DNA of 64,000 nucleotides, taken from positions 124,001 to 188,000 of the forward strand of contig JAMAHW010000002.1 of NCBI GenBank assembly GCA_023627715.1, given 5' to 3'. This document shows, piece after piece, positions 11,307 to 22,873 of the stretch (the first letter of the stretch is position 1; each line of letters opens with the position of its first letter). Origin of the DNA: Periconia sp. R9002. Lineage: Eukaryota > Ascomycota > Dothideomycetes > Pleosporales > Periconiaceae. The notes below the pieces were generated by a model that had not been told where the DNA came from, made no database searches, and saw only the letters and a list, made by a program, of their open reading frames with translations. Position numbers and translations under genes: made by a program.

Positions 11307-11976
11307 ATGCCCGCACCACCCCAGCACATGCAAGTCGAAGATGAAGTCATCATCGACCGCGGCGAGCTCTCTGAGAACCCAGAGGCGGACCGCGACAGGA
11401 TCCGCGTGGTACGCATCCACTCCTTCTATCCCTCCCTCTACCCATCCACCACCTACCTCCTCCCTCTTCTTTCCCTCACCAAACTAACACACCCCTTTCA
11501 AAAAAACAGCTAGCAGGTTCCACCGAAACCGCCGCATCCTTCCAATTCGACGGCGAGGACCACACGCTGGGTAATGCGCTGCGGTATATCATCATGAAGA
11601 AGTACATATCCCCCCTTCTCTCCAACTTCCCCCCTCTTCTCTTCTCTTTCTAACGTTGTAATGAATCTAGCCCCGACGTAGAATTCTGCGGCTACTCCAT
11701 CCCGCATCCCTCAGAGAATAAATTGAATCTAAGGATTCAGACGTACGGTACGTTTCATTCGCCCCTTCTTCTTCTTTTGTTTTTGTTTCTGGGAAGGTCA
11801 CTGACACATATACAGACAACGTTAACGTCTACACCGTCCTGGAAAAAGGCCTCTCCGATCTGATGGACCTATGCGATGTTGTGTCGGAGAAGTTTGTGAT
11901 TGCGAGGGATGAGTTTTACGCACAGGGCGGTGGTGCTGCTGGTGGGGAGGGGGAGGGGGATGCGATGGAGGAGTAG
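11307..11976 (+). CDS. RPC19: RNA polymerase I/III shared subunit AC19
   Basis: Four exons: 11307..11408, 11510..11601, 11671..11747 and 11816..11976, 143 aa (yeast Rpc19 is 142). The spliced protein holds the alpha-like dimerisation signature: [37 protein letters not shown] and [10 protein letters not shown], then [17 protein letters not shown]19 pairs with AC40 to form the assembly platform of RNA polymerases I and III in the nucleus. The C-terminus ends in a Gly/Glu-rich tail ([16 protein letters not shown]). Introns are 101, 69 and 68 nt, all GT-AG. Confidence 0.95.
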
Positions 11977-13883
11977 TTTCCTAGTCACCCGCCTACTTTC
12001 TTACGGACTTGTGTTGTTGTGAGGTTGGGTGGGTGGGTGAAGGGGGAGGTTTGCGTTTGGTGGGAACTCTGGCGTTCAAAAGGGTAACTTACCGGGTTTT
12101 TTGCATTTTCTTTTTTGCATGGATGGGATGGCTTGGGATGGGAGCTGTATTAAAACTTTGAACACCTCCGAGAGGAGGGGGTGAAGAGGAATGATCAAAC
12201 AAACAAAACAAACGCCTACTGATAACCTTCCCCTCACTCCCTCTAGCATTCTCGATTCCTCCTCGACCCAACCTACCCAACACAACAAAATCTCGCAACA
12301 GCCCTGAACCTACATACATACCTCCACATCCCACTATCAAACCCACACACCAAAAAAAGCACGCCAAGCAAGCAAGCAAGCGTGTAGAAGATAAGAAGAA
12401 GCTATCAATACGTACATCCATACATACATGCGTATGATACACCGCAACGCAAATGCCTTCGCACCAGCCGCAAGACTAGCGAGGAAAACGGAACGGACGG
12501 GTTAAGTAAGTGAAGGAAAAAAGGCAGAAGGGGGGTTTGCATGCGTTGATGGGATTGAGGGGGGGAGATAAATGAGGATAGATACGTGTAAAAGAGTGAA
12601 AGGGTAAGGAGAGAAGAAAGGGGTGAGTTTGAGAAACGAACGAAAATTAAGACCGGGCGGACGAGGTGGATAGATGGTTCGATGTGTGTGTGGGTGGGTG
12701 CGTAGGGTACGGTACGGTACGGTGGTCATGTGGTAATGGTGGTGTATGTAGGTAAGTGAGGTGAGGTGAAAGTTAAGTCAAGGTTATTCAAGAAGTTAGG
12801 GTATGTATGTGGTAAAGCAGGCAAACAAGATGTTCTTTTCTATAGATATGGTAGTGAACTTTGTACTTTGGTACACATGTACTTATACATCACAAAAGCA
12901 CGATAACACGAACGAGACATCGGAGATTTTGACAAAAAAGAAGAAGAGCAGACCAACCGTCCTCTCACGGACAGCGGACGACAAAATGTATTGGTTGGGT
13001 TGAAGCAAAAGTTAAGCTTCTCTATTAAAAAAAAACACATCCAAAACTCGTTGGAAACGCGAAATGTGACGTACGTACGTTGTTCGACTCATTCGGTTCC
13101 ACTGTCCAATGCCGCTCGGTGGAGCTGTCTCTCTCGCGACTGAGGCAAGACGTAGAAAAGAAAAAAGAAAAAGAAAACAAGAAGCCCAGATCCCCATACC
13201 GCAAAAAGCAACACAAAGTCCTCTAGAAAGACAATGAAAAGAAAGAGAAGAAACTTGCAAAGAAAATCCCACCCAAACGCCCAACCGTTGCAAATCCCCA
13301 AAACGGGAATGATCCAACGGACCACACAATTAAAAGGCCAGAGGGGATAAACAGACAAGGAAGCCAGAACCGCAATTACGCCTAGATGACTCGCAGAAAA
13401 CAAAAAAGGTCCAGAATGAAAACAAAATGAAGAAGGGAAAAAAATTCAAACAACCTACACGTACCAAACAGCGCCTCGTTCCCCAAGTCATTAAAAGTCG
13501 GTGGTTTGCATTACACACGCTGTACATGAAGCGATGGATAAGAGAAAAAGGGCCAGCCGCGTCATCGCATGTGATAAAGCCATGGGTATCATTGGTTCGT
13601 GACGTCGTCAAGAGGACGGATCGTGATGATCGCGTCCTACATTCATTCAACAAGCGTGGAGAGGATAAAGGATGATGAGGGAGGAGATGATCTTGTCAGG
13701 AGAGCAAGAATGACGATGGGATGAGGATTTCGTCAAAGAATATCGGAAAAGATGAGGTGGTGGAGTAAGAGTGGTTGTGATAACAGCATGTATGCATCAA
13801 AGCATGCGGATTCTCCAGACAAGCAGAGATTTTTCAAAACTCAAGCATGATCGTAACTTCGTTAGACATGGCTCGCGTTACAT
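11977..13883. other. Gene-free region between convergent genes
   Basis: About 1.9 kb at the 3' ends of RPC19 and the forkhead gene. It has G/T-rich runs (GGTACGGTACGG near 12711), short AAGC repeats near 12366 and an A-rich tract at about 13140..13460. Short open frames are compositional. Probably long 3' UTRs. Confidence 0.45.
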
Positions 13884-16178
13884 TTAGAAGCGCGTCGTTG
13901 AGCTGCGCGTAAGACCGGGCCTCGAAACAGGCCTGGACATCTTTTGAGGGGATCCGTTGGGTGCCACCGCCGACGTCCTCGCGCCAATCTTCTGGAATCC
14001 TTGCAGCAGGTCAATGCCTGGCTCGGAGTCGTCGCTCTGGAGGAGACGGAAGATTTCGTCGTCATCGTCCTGCTTCGCGGCAGGAACAGCAAAAGATTGA
14101 GGAGGGCCAAGGCCAAGACCAAGACCAATGCGGCCAGCCTCCTTGTCCAAGGTTGGGAGTTCGGAATCATGAGGAGTGGAAGTGGGTGGCTTGGAGACCG
14201 GAGCCTTGGAGGGCGACTGGTTGCGAGTGGGTGAAAGGGTTGGGATATTCAAAAACGAAGAGGATAGTTTCCAATTGGGCGTGGGAGAGTTCATCAAGCT
14301 GGATTTAGTTCCCGTGATATCGGCAAGAATGCCCGTCGAAGTAGCAGCACGTTCAAGTCGCGGTCGCTTGGTGTTGGGCTTCAATGGGCTCTGGAGGTAG
14401 TCATAGTCGCCAAAGATGTCGAAAGTGGTGTCGAAGCCGTTGCCGTGGAGGTTGACGTGCTCATCATTGGGAACGCTGACGGCTGGGCTCCAGGATTTGG
14501 TGTCGAAGAAGGAGCTATCGGCCCACATGGCCAGATTTTTGTCTGGAGAACCACCGACCAGCTCGCGCATCTTGTTCCTGTGGGCGCGTAGGTTGGTGTT
14601 GGGGGAGGCTGACGCTGGTGGTAGAGCAGGCCGCTTGAACACGATGGCAGGGGTGAGGGGATCGTGGGGTTTCGTAGAACGCAACGGCGACGAGATGAGC
14701 GAGGCCGCGCTCGGCTGCTTCATGTAAGGTCGCGTCTTGGTAGGGGAATCGTAGGAAGAGCCGCGGATGCGAGCGATTTCATGCTCGGCCCGTCCGCGTT
14801 TGATGCTGGGGCGATCGAGATCGCCTTCGGAGGTTAAGAGAGGTCCAAGCGGTTTCCCTTTGGTGGCCGAGGACTCGATAGAGGAGTAGTAGCCGCTGTC
14901 TCCAAGACCGTTGAACTTGCGCTTGCGCCCACCAGACCGGCTGGACGGATAGCGAGGGGCGCGTGGCGGAGTGTCATCACGAATGGTGCGTGAAACAGGC
15001 GGCGGAGGAGATGAGTGCAGGTCTGCCGGCGGAGGGGACGATGGTATCTGGCGCGGTGGAGGCATTGAGATGGGGTCGTGGCCGTCGTGTGCAGCTGGAT
15101 CGGAGCACGGAATGGTGGCATCGGATGACAGCTCAGTCTCATCGGGGAATTTGCTTGAGTCGAAGCCCTTGCTAGAGCTCAGGGGAGGTAGGTTGTTGTG
15201 CGAGGTGCTCGGACGCCCAAGGTCGCTGGGGTATGCCGACACGAACCCTTCCGGGTTAGTGGACCGACGGCTGGACTTGACTTTGTAGTACTGATTCTCG
15301 AAGCCTGCATTGATGACCCAATAGTGGCCCTTTCCAGGGTCATCCTTGGGACGCTCCTGCTTGGAGAAGGATTTGCTAAGAGACAAGTTGTGACGAATGC
15401 TGTTCTGCCAGCCGGTATCTGCCGAGTTGCGGTAGAAGGCGAACGTGTCCGAGATCCACTTGTAGATTTGGGCGAGCGTCAAACGTCGGTTGGGCGCGCG
15501 CAGAATGGCCATTCCGATCAAAACGGCGTAGCTGTATGGGGGCTTGCCTGAGTCCAGGTCGTCCACAGGGGGCATTTCCTCGGGTTCTGGCAAGTGTTCA
15601 TCTTCGGGTGCGGGCTGTGGTGGTTGCGGTCGCGTCTTTTGCTTCTTGGAGCGGTCTCGCAGAGGCGCCGAATCCATCAGACCGCGCTTGGTTCCCGTCT
15701 TTTGTGGAGGCTCTGCGGCGGCAAAGGACGATGATAGGCCAGCATTGGATGGGAAGTACACGTTCTCCTTGTCGAATTGGGCAGGGAAGCCAGCCGGAAA
15801 TTGGGAATTTGGGTTGGGCATCATGGACGATGCCGACAGCGGGCGGAGGTTCTTCTTCATGGGCGCGTCTGTCTGAAAGTATTGCTCTTGGGGAGGTGGT
15901 ATGGATAGCGCGTTGATGCCTTTCTCGGCCAAGGCAGCCGGAGGGGGTGAGCTGGAGACGTGACGGGTCTTTTGGGGAGAAGTCTCGCGGTGGAGCGTCT
16001 GTGGCGGAGCCAAGAGGGTGTGGTGTTGAGATGACACGTCGGTCACGGAGGGGAATGTGTCGAGGTAGTACTGCTGGTTAAAGGCGGCTGTGTCGGCGGG
16101 CTGAGGAGGGAGATTGTCCTCGAAAATTTGCAGCGGCGGCTGTTGACGCGTAGCAGCCATGTCGGACACGGCTCCCAC
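13884..16178 (-). CDS. Forkhead transcription factor, HCM1/Sep1-like
   Basis: Single exon, 764 aa. The fork head domain is at about residues 211-303: [16 protein letters not shown], then recognition helix [15 protein letters not shown], then [13 protein letters not shown]. It binds DNA in the nucleus. No FHA domain is visible, so it fits the Hcm1/Sep1 group, which times cell-cycle gene expression, rather than Fkh1/Fkh2. The N-terminal element [12 protein letters not shown] (about 16-27) looks conserved, and a basic stretch (about 175-183, DRSKKQKTR) before the domain may be a nuclear signal. The long Ser/Pro-rich C-terminus has many SP and TP sites, consistent with kinase control. An alternative start is the ATG at 16160. 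Confidence 0.92.
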   Translation of the reverse strand: MGAVSDMAATRQQPPLQIFEDNLPPQPADTAAFNQQYYLDTFPSVTDVSSQHHTLLAPPQTLHRETSPQKTRHVSSSPPPAALAEKGINALSIPPPQEQYFQTDAPMKKNLRPLSASSMMPNPNSQFPAGFPAQFDKENVYFPSNAGLSSSFAAAEPPQKTGTKRGLMDSAPLRDRSKKQKTRPQPPQPAPEDEHLPEPEEMPPVDDLDSGKPPYSYAVLIGMAILRAPNRRLTLAQIYKWISDTFAFYRNSADTGWQNSIRHNLSLSKSFSKQERPKDDPGKGHYWVINAGFENQYYKVKSSRRSTNPEGFVSAYPSDLGRPSTSHNNLPPLSSSKGFDSSKFPDETELSSDATIPCSDPAAHDGHDPISMPPPRQIPSSPPPADLHSSPPPPVSRTIRDDTPPRAPRYPSSRSGGRKRKFNGLGDSGYYSSIESSATKGKPLGPLLTSEGDLDRPSIKRGRAEHEIARIRGSSYDSPTKTRPYMKQPSAASLISSPLRSTKPHDPLTPAIVFKRPALPPASASPNTNLRAHRNKMRELVGGSPDKNLAMWADSSFFDTKSWSPAVSVPNDEHVNLHGNGFDTTFDIFGDYDYLQSPLKPNTKRPRLERAATSTGILADITGTKSSLMNSPTPNWKLSSSFLNIPTLSPTRNQSPSKAPVSKPPTSTPHDSELPTLDKEAGRIGLGLGLGPPQSFAVPAAKQDDDDEIFRLLQSDDSEPGIDLLQGFQKIGARTSAVAPNGSPQKMSRPVSRPGLTRSSTTRF

Positions 16179-18842
16179 GGTCGGGCAGAGGGCGGTATAT
16201 AGTTGTGCAAGCGCTTTGACGCGTGAAATCGCGTGAATTTCCAGTGTAGATGCAGATCGAGGCTACCGGGCGCGGTTTGGCGGGTGGTGCAGTTGGGTGA
16301 GATTGCGATGACGGCAATGGCAGCACGATGGTGGGGATAGGCCGGCGACGTGAGTCGAGTGATGGTGGTGAGTGTACGGGCTTTGTAGTGCAAAGGGAGG
16401 GGAGGCCTGGTGGAGTTAGAAAGGAGGTTCGGTCTCTGGGGCATGTCATTTTGCATTGTGGCAGACGTACCTGTGCTTCGCGCGTGAGGCAGCGGAGGGC
16501 TCGCTTGCGGGTGGCGCTAAACGGATGGTGACGAAAAGCGCGATCGAGATGATCGTGGGGGAAATTGGATGTATGCGAGAAGCGAAGAGAAGAGGAGCAA
16601 TGGGGAGGAAAAGAGGAAGGTAAAGAGGATGGGTTGTGGCGGATCAAAGGTTGTAGTTAGGTGGTTAGGTGTAAGTATAGAAGGTAGGTGTTGATAGTAG
16701 GCGGAGGGGGAGCGGAGGGAGGGAAAAGGCGGGCCTTCAACTGGTTGGCAGGAGCGAGTACCGTGGGCAAGAGCAAGGCACAGGTCCACCTTCCACAGGA
16801 CTGGCGAGGCAAGGGCAAGGGAGGGCGAGTGCCTAGATTGGACGGGTACCAACTGCAAGGGGTAAGGCGCTAAACATGGCAAGGCAGGCGCGAAAGGGAG
16901 GAAAAAGGCCTCGACTCGACCAATCAGCGTGGGGCCAGTTCCACTCGCTTTTCCACCGTCTTCGCTGAAGATATCAAACGCTGTTCGGACTAACCACCAG
17001 ATAATGACTCGAGCCAGAGTTCTAATGGCCACGACGTTGACTACCTGACTTGTTCACCCAACGGCGGTCAGTAACGTGCCAAGTATCACGGCCGCTCGCT
17101 CTTTAGTGAGCGACGGACTGCCTTGCCTGGCTGCCCATCCTATCCCATCCCATCCCATCGCGAGTTCGCGTAAAGTGGTTGCCGAAACGGACGCGTTGGA
17201 GCAGGGGAGATGCGATAGGATAGGACACAATGACACCATTCAAGCTGAACCGATGGCGCCCTTCGGACATGCGGCGCAGTTGGCAGAGCGACTGGACGAT
17301 AGCTGTTCCTTTCAAAGACCTACCGGTAGGTTAGGCATGAAACCTGTGTAGAGAGATGATCCTGGCCCTACCGCCCCGCTTCTGTCCGTCTGGCCAACCA
17401 AGCGGCTCCACGCATCACAAGAGGCCTGAGCTCACCCGACATGGATCTCCATTATGCCTCAGTCAGCCCAATCGCGATTGCACGGCACGGTTCTCTTTTC
17501 ATCTTCTCCTTCACTCAATTCACTCGGCCAGCCCTACCTACTTACCCACCCCCTACGTCAACGAGTGAGTCACCGCAGTTCGCATCGTCGGTGTGTTTGA
17601 CAAGTAGCCGCTTCACTTGGTTGTACACGCTCAAACCATTTCACCACAAAACTATACATGTACCTTACCTCTGCATCTTTGCATCAAGATGGTGATCCTC
17701 ACTTACAATCGCCCCATCCGTCCTCAACACACATTGATATCACGCATGCACTCTACTCATCTCCCTCTATACCATAACTATCATCCCATCACCCACGAAG
17801 ACCTTTTTATAGTTCCATCCTTAGCATTGATCCGTGCTTATACCTGTTCCATATTTCCTTTTCCCTCGATCGATCGCCTTCACATCAATCTCTCTCTTTT
17901 CTGCCCCGTTCTAAAATTTCCTAATCCCCAATCTCCGAATCTTTTCTAGCTCCACCTTACTTACTTCCCTTTTTATGAAAAGTGAAAAGTACAACTTACT
18001 TGCCGGCACGTGAACCACTCCATCAACACCCTGCTGCCCCACTACCCCTCCCCTCAGCCTGCATCAATTGATCCACATGCATCCATCCATGTACATACAT
18101 ATGTTTATCTCTCCCGCACCGCACTCAGCCCACCAAAACACGAGAAACGACACGAACATGACGCGACACCATCACCTCGTCAGGCGGGCGGCTTATCGGA
18201 TACGAGAAGTAGACTAGGTAGGTAGGTATCAAGGTGGGAAGCTACCCCGCGCGGGAGGGGGGGATGTGGTTAGAGATAAATAAGTAAATAAACACAGCTT
18301 AGATAGGTAAGTAGGCAGGTATTCGAGTGTAGGTTGGGTGGATGGATGGAGTGGGTTGTACGTATATATACCGATGTGTTGATAAATAACATTCGAAATG
18401 AATCACGTACTTCAATTCACAACGTGTGTAGGTACATGTGTGTTAGTAGTAGGTACATATATGAATAGTACATATTTACGTGTGTGTACGGCACCTGGGT
18501 GCAGGATAGTGTACATGGGAATGTGACTTTCTTTAGGGGGTGTTCATCAATGTTAAAAAAAACAAAAGACATTCTTGACAATTACTTTTTCGTATTCTTC
18601 CTCATCCTTTGCCCTACAATGTAGTAAGGGGCAGGAGAGAAGAAAAGGGGATATCATACATGTCTATCTATCAACCTGCCTGCCTGTCTGTCCAGGGAGG
18701 GAGACCCATTGATCTAATTTTTTCTCAAAAAGAAAGCAAGATGAAGCACAAAAAGAAAATAGTGGGTGCCTGTAGAGAACAAGTGCTACCTCAGAATAAA
18801 CCCGTCGGATCCATCTCAAAAGGCCGAGGAAGGGAAATACTC
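16179..18842. other. Long upstream region of the forkhead gene
   Basis: About 2.7 kb with no supported gene. It starts with a CT-rich (minus strand) probable 5' leader of the forkhead gene. It also holds ATCCC tandem units near 17138..17160 and GGTAGGTAGGTA runs near 18212. A long upstream region is common for regulated transcription-factor genes. Confidence 0.45.
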
Positions 18843-20738
18843 TCAACGCCTTCCTCTACCTCCACCTCCCCTGCCTCCACCTCCGCCTCCACGACCACCA
18901 CTACCACTCCTGCCACCATTACCACCTCCGCGGGCATCATCCCTCTGAATCGTACCCACATTCAATCCCCGGACCCCCTTCAGACCCATCTTTCCCACCA
19001 CTTTCTTATCAATCATCGGTATCTCGGCACATCCCATGGCGCGCGCATACTCATTCGCGACAGCGACCAGCTCCTCGGACGACAATCTCAGCTTCTTGGA
19101 AAACATCTTGTTGTAGCCTAGGAACGCCTGGTACGCTTTTGCTTTGGCAGTTTCATCCACTCGTTCGAGCGCGGCGTCGACAGTGGGTTGGTACTTGTCG
19201 AGCTCGGCGACGAGGTCGATGGGGTAAGGCTTGATGGGGAGGGAAGGGTTGGTGCGCGGGAAGAAGGATTCGTTGGAGAATAGGATCATGACGGCGCGGC
19301 CGTCGCGACCCGCGCGCGCGGTACGGCCCACGCGGTGGATGTATTGTTCCGTGTTGGAGGGGAGACCGAGCTGCACGACGAGCCCAACGTTCGGGAAGTC
19401 CATACCGCGGCCAACAACGTCGGAAGCAAGAAGGATACCTTTAGTCGCGTTTTTGAACTCGTTGGTGGTGTGCGTGCGCGCCGATTGCGACATGCGCGAG
19501 TGGAGTTCGAGGATGTTGAAGTTCGGGAGCGCGGCTTTACACATGTCGTACAGGAGGCCGACGCCGTTTGCCGTTGTGCCGAAGACGATAGCCTTGAAGG
19601 AGTCGGGGCTTGCGGCGTGTTCTTTGTCGATGAGAGCAAGGAGGGTGGCGAAAATTTGGGAGATAGTAGGTACGGTGACGGAGAATTGCGGAACGCGGTC
19701 GATGGTAGGAGATTCGTTAGGGTCCATGGTCGACAGGGAGGTGTAGCCCGGGAAGAGGATGCCTTTGACGACGTCCTCGACTTTTTCGGGGAGTGTCGCG
19801 CTGAAGCACATGCCCTGCCAGCCGTCGCTTTTGGGCGGGAGGCGCTTTAGGATCTTGAAGATGGCAGGAGCGAAACCGGCATCGAGCATTCGGTCGGCTT
19901 CGTCAAGGACAAGCGTTTTGAGGTGGGAGAACTTCTCGTGGACATCTTCATCGCCCAGGATGTCGTCGAGTCGACCGGGAGTAGCGACAAGGACCGTTGG
20001 TTGGCCGTCAAGAAAGACTTTCAGATTGGCGCCTCGCTTGGTGCCTCCAAAAGCTGTATGGCACTCGATCTTGGGTGATAGTTGAGAGGTAATTCCTTCG
20101 CACTCTTTGGCAATTTGGAGGGCAAGTTCACGCGTAGGGCAAATGACCAGGATTCCGACCTTACCTTTGGGCGGCGCATTGCCAGAGAGGATGTTCTGAA
20201 GCGCGGGGAGAAGGAAGGCCGCCGTCTTGCCTGTTCCCGTTTTGGCTTGGACAAGGCAGTCGGATGAGAAGGATGGCAACTGGGTCAGCACGGCCTTTTG
20301 CACGTCCGTCATGTATTCAAATCCCATTGTCTTCAACCCAGCAAGCAGGCCACTGTCCAATGTTCCCTCCAGTGTGGCGTAGGGTGTCAGCTCCTTGCCC
20401 TCTTGCTTGGCTAAGCTTTTTGGCTGTACGGCGGCGGGCGTTTCAGAGATGGGTGATTCAGAAGACTCTCTGGCCTGGTTCTGGGCGCGCGAATGCATCC
20501 TGGCGGCAGAGCTGTGAGAGGTTTCGGGAACCTGATATGGAGCGCCGGATGGCTTGCGGCCTCGACGAGCGAATGCTCCGCCTCTACGTGGGGGCATGAT
20601 GACGGATGAGCTAAAAGCTTTTGCTCGGAGGTAGTTGTAGCTGTGAGTTTGCTGTTTGTGTGTTAATAGGCGACGCGCAGAAAATAAAGCAGACTGTGAA
20701 AACGGTCGCGGAAAGATGCGGAGAGACAATGAATTCAT
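18843..20738 (-). CDS. MSS116: DEAD-box ATP-dependent RNA helicase, MSS116-like
   Basis: Single exon, 631 aa. All DEAD-box motifs are present: motif I AKTGTGKT (165-172), Ia PTRELAL (201-207), Ib TPGR (253-256), II DEAD (279-282), III SAT (313-315), V near SDVVGRGMDFP, and VI HRVGRTAR (468-475). A Gly/Arg-rich tail follows (about 603-631) and may bind RNA. The first 47 residues are rich in Arg and Ser with no acids (MNSLSLRIFPRPFSQS...), fitting a mitochondrial targeting peptide, as expected for Mss116, a splicing and translation chaperone for mitochondrial group I/II introns. A second in-frame ATG at residue 48 (MPPRRGG) could start a non-mitochondrial form. Symbol by resemblance; a nuclear paralog cannot be excluded. 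Confidence 0.88.
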   Translation of the reverse strand: MNSLSLRIFPRPFSQSALFSARRLLTHKQQTHSYNYLRAKAFSSSVIMPPRRGGAFARRGRKPSGAPYQVPETSHSSAARMHSRAQNQARESSESPISETPAAVQPKSLAKQEGKELTPYATLEGTLDSGLLAGLKTMGFEYMTDVQKAVLTQLPSFSSDCLVQAKTGTGKTAAFLLPALQNILSGNAPPKGKVGILVICPTRELALQIAKECEGITSQLSPKIECHTAFGGTKRGANLKVFLDGQPTVLVATPGRLDDILGDEDVHEKFSHLKTLVLDEADRMLDAGFAPAIFKILKRLPPKSDGWQGMCFSATLPEKVEDVVKGILFPGYTSLSTMDPNESPTIDRVPQFSVTVPTISQIFATLLALIDKEHAASPDSFKAIVFGTTANGVGLLYDMCKAALPNFNILELHSRMSQSARTHTTNEFKNATKGILLASDVVGRGMDFPNVGLVVQLGLPSNTEQYIHRVGRTARAGRDGRAVMILFSNESFFPRTNPSLPIKPYPIDLVAELDKYQPTVDAALERVDETAKAKAYQAFLGYNKMFSKKLRLSSEELVAVANEYARAMGCAEIPMIDKKVVGKMGLKGVRGLNVGTIQRDDARGGGNGGRSGSGGRGGGGGGRGGGGRGRR

Positions 20739-21235
20739 TGACTATTTAGCGATTGCCAACATTAACGTACAGCTTCCAATTCTTTAACAAAGGTAACAAA
20801 GAGAATGAAGGGGCAAAATCTCAATTGTCGGAGAAGTGGTCTGGTGAAATACAGTTTACTTTCTGTAGGGGAAAAGTTGAAACTTTAGGACGGCATGGAG
20901 CCACTATTCTCCGCGGTATCGCTACCTCCGCTTATCGCCGGACCCACGTCTGAACCCTTCCACCCCCATGCCCTGCCTGTTATTCTCATGATCGCTCTCC
21001 AAAATGAAATAATAGAAATCTGATATTAATGAACATGGTAGTTTCTCGAAGCCAGTTTCTTGATTCATCGCGATGTCAAGCCCCCTTCATTTTCGTACCT
21101 ATGTAGGATCAAGACAACAGCCAGCAGCTCTTGGCGCGTACTTAGACATCTACTGAACGAACTGCAGCTTATTCCTACTTCTAACATCCAACAATAAAGC
21201 ACTTATTATTTTAGTTAGCACAAATCATTCGTACC
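20739..21235. other. Divergent promoter region helicase/amidase
   Basis: About 500 bp between divergent starts. No recognised motif claimed. Confidence 0.45.
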
Positions 21236-22873
21236 ATGCCTCCCAAGAAAGCAAAAGTCCAAAGGCCTTGGCAAGATGTCGCTGCAGAAGCTCAGAACTA
21301 TCGCGCGTCTACAATTGCTCAGCTTACCCCAAAGCCGCCGAGTATTCCACAGGACCTTCCCAAGGATGTCTCTGAAGTTCCTGAAAACATTCTAGATACT
21401 AAAACTTTGTCAATCACCAATATGAGCGTGGACGAGCTGGTAGAATCGCTTCGCCTCGGCAAACTTACCAGTGTCGAGGTCACGCATGCATTTCTCCAAC
21501 GTGCTGCAGTGAGTCAGGGGCTTGTGAACTGTATCACTGAGCTTTTGACATCACAGGCTCTCAAAGAAGCTCAGGACCGAGATGAATACTTTGCAACGCA
21601 TAAACGTCCGGTAGGCCCTCTTCACGGACTTCCCATCAGTGTCAAGGAACACATAGGCATGGAGGGTTTACGATGTACCACAGGCTATGTATCGAGTTGG
21701 GACCGAATCGCTAAAGAGGACGCGCACGTCCTTCAAGTTCTACGGGATGCGGGTGCAGTTTTCCACTGTAGGACGACCGAACCCCAGACTATGATGCATC
21801 TGGAGACTGATTCCAACCTCTGGGGTGTAACGAATAATCCGTACAACAAGAACATCACGTCAGGAGGCAGTTCTGGAGGCGAAGGTGCTTTGCTTGCATT
21901 GCGTGGTTCATGCCTGGGCATTGGTTCTGATGTGGGTGGCTCCATTCGCAATCCAGCAGCTAATTGTGGCGTTTATGGAATCAAACCGACTGCATTCCGC
22001 GTCCCGACCGATGGGTGGGGATATACCATGGCGGGTGCGGATGCCATCGACTCAGTGCTTGGTCCCATGTCATCGAGCTTATCCGGACTCAAATTGTTCT
22101 TGAAAACAGTGATCGATGCACAGCCTTGGTTGACCGAACCTGCAATCGTGCCCATGCCGTGGCGCGAGTACAAAATCCCCGACAACCGCCCGTTACGCGT
22201 AGGTATCCTCTGGCATGATGGAGTTGTCCGGCCCCATCCACCTATTACCAGGGGTCTATCGCTGGTCGCGGACCAACTGAAGAAGCACGACATCGAAGTC
22301 GTAGACTTTCCCCCGCATCTTCACGACGAAGCTTGGGCCATTATCGCATCACTCTACTTTCCCGACGGAGGAGCTTGGGATATCGAAGCCATTGAGTCTT
22401 CCGGTGAACCTTTCCGACCCCTCTCATCCTTCATCCTCAAAGAGAATTCAGCTATCAAGGCGCTGTCAGTCGGCGAACTCTCATACTGGATGGAAGAGCG
22501 GGAATTGTATCGCAAAGAATATGCTCTCCACTGGAACAAATTCGACATTGACGTTCTGCTGTGCCCAGTTGGGCCGGGCGTAGCACCTAAACACAACACA
22601 GCAAAGTATTGGAGCTATACGTCGCAATGGAATCTGCTCAATTATCCGGGTGTCTCATTTCCTGTGACTCGAGTGGACAAGGAAAAGGATGTGTTGGAAA
22701 AGAAGGTAAAGAACTTAAGTGGGCTGGACAAGAGTAACAGAGAATTGTGGGATCCGGAGGAATTTCATGGGCTACCGGTGAGTCTGCAGGTCGTGGGTAG
22801 AAGATTTGATGATGAGAAGATTTTGGCTGTCCTCGAACACATTACGAAATTAATAGGGCTTCCTTTTGAATAG
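21236..22873 (+). CDS. Amidase, acetamidase (AmdS) type
   Basis: Single exon, 545 aa, the usual length for fungal AmdS-like amidases. It carries the amidase-signature catalytic triad with canonical spacing: Lys137 (GLPISVKEH), Ser212 (SGGSSGGEGALLALRG) and nucleophile Ser236 (GSDVGGSIRNPAA). The spacing of 75 and 24 residues equals that of the best-known family members. These enzymes hydrolyse small amides to ammonia and a carboxylate, allowing use of amides as nitrogen source; cytosolic, no signal peptide. The basic N-terminus (MPPKKAKVQRPW) is typical for the group. The exact substrate cannot be read from sequence. Confidence 0.92.
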   Translation: MPPKKAKVQRPWQDVAAEAQNYRASTIAQLTPKPPSIPQDLPKDVSEVPENILDTKTLSITNMSVDELVESLRLGKLTSVEVTHAFLQRAAVSQGLVNCITELLTSQALKEAQDRDEYFATHKRPVGPLHGLPISVKEHIGMEGLRCTTGYVSSWDRIAKEDAHVLQVLRDAGAVFHCRTTEPQTMMHLETDSNLWGVTNNPYNKNITSGGSSGGEGALLALRGSCLGIGSDVGGSIRNPAANCGVYGIKPTAFRVPTDGWGYTMAGADAIDSVLGPMSSSLSGLKLFLKTVIDAQPWLTEPAIVPMPWREYKIPDNRPLRVGILWHDGVVRPHPPITRGLSLVADQLKKHDIEVVDFPPHLHDEAWAIIASLYFPDGGAWDIEAIESSGEPFRPLSSFILKENSAIKALSVGELSYWMEERELYRKEYALHWNKFDIDVLLCPVGPGVAPKHNTAKYWSYTSQWNLLNYPGVSFPVTRVDKEKDVLEKKVKNLSGLDKSNRELWDPEEFHGLPVSLQVVGRRFDDEKILAVLEHITKLIGLPFE

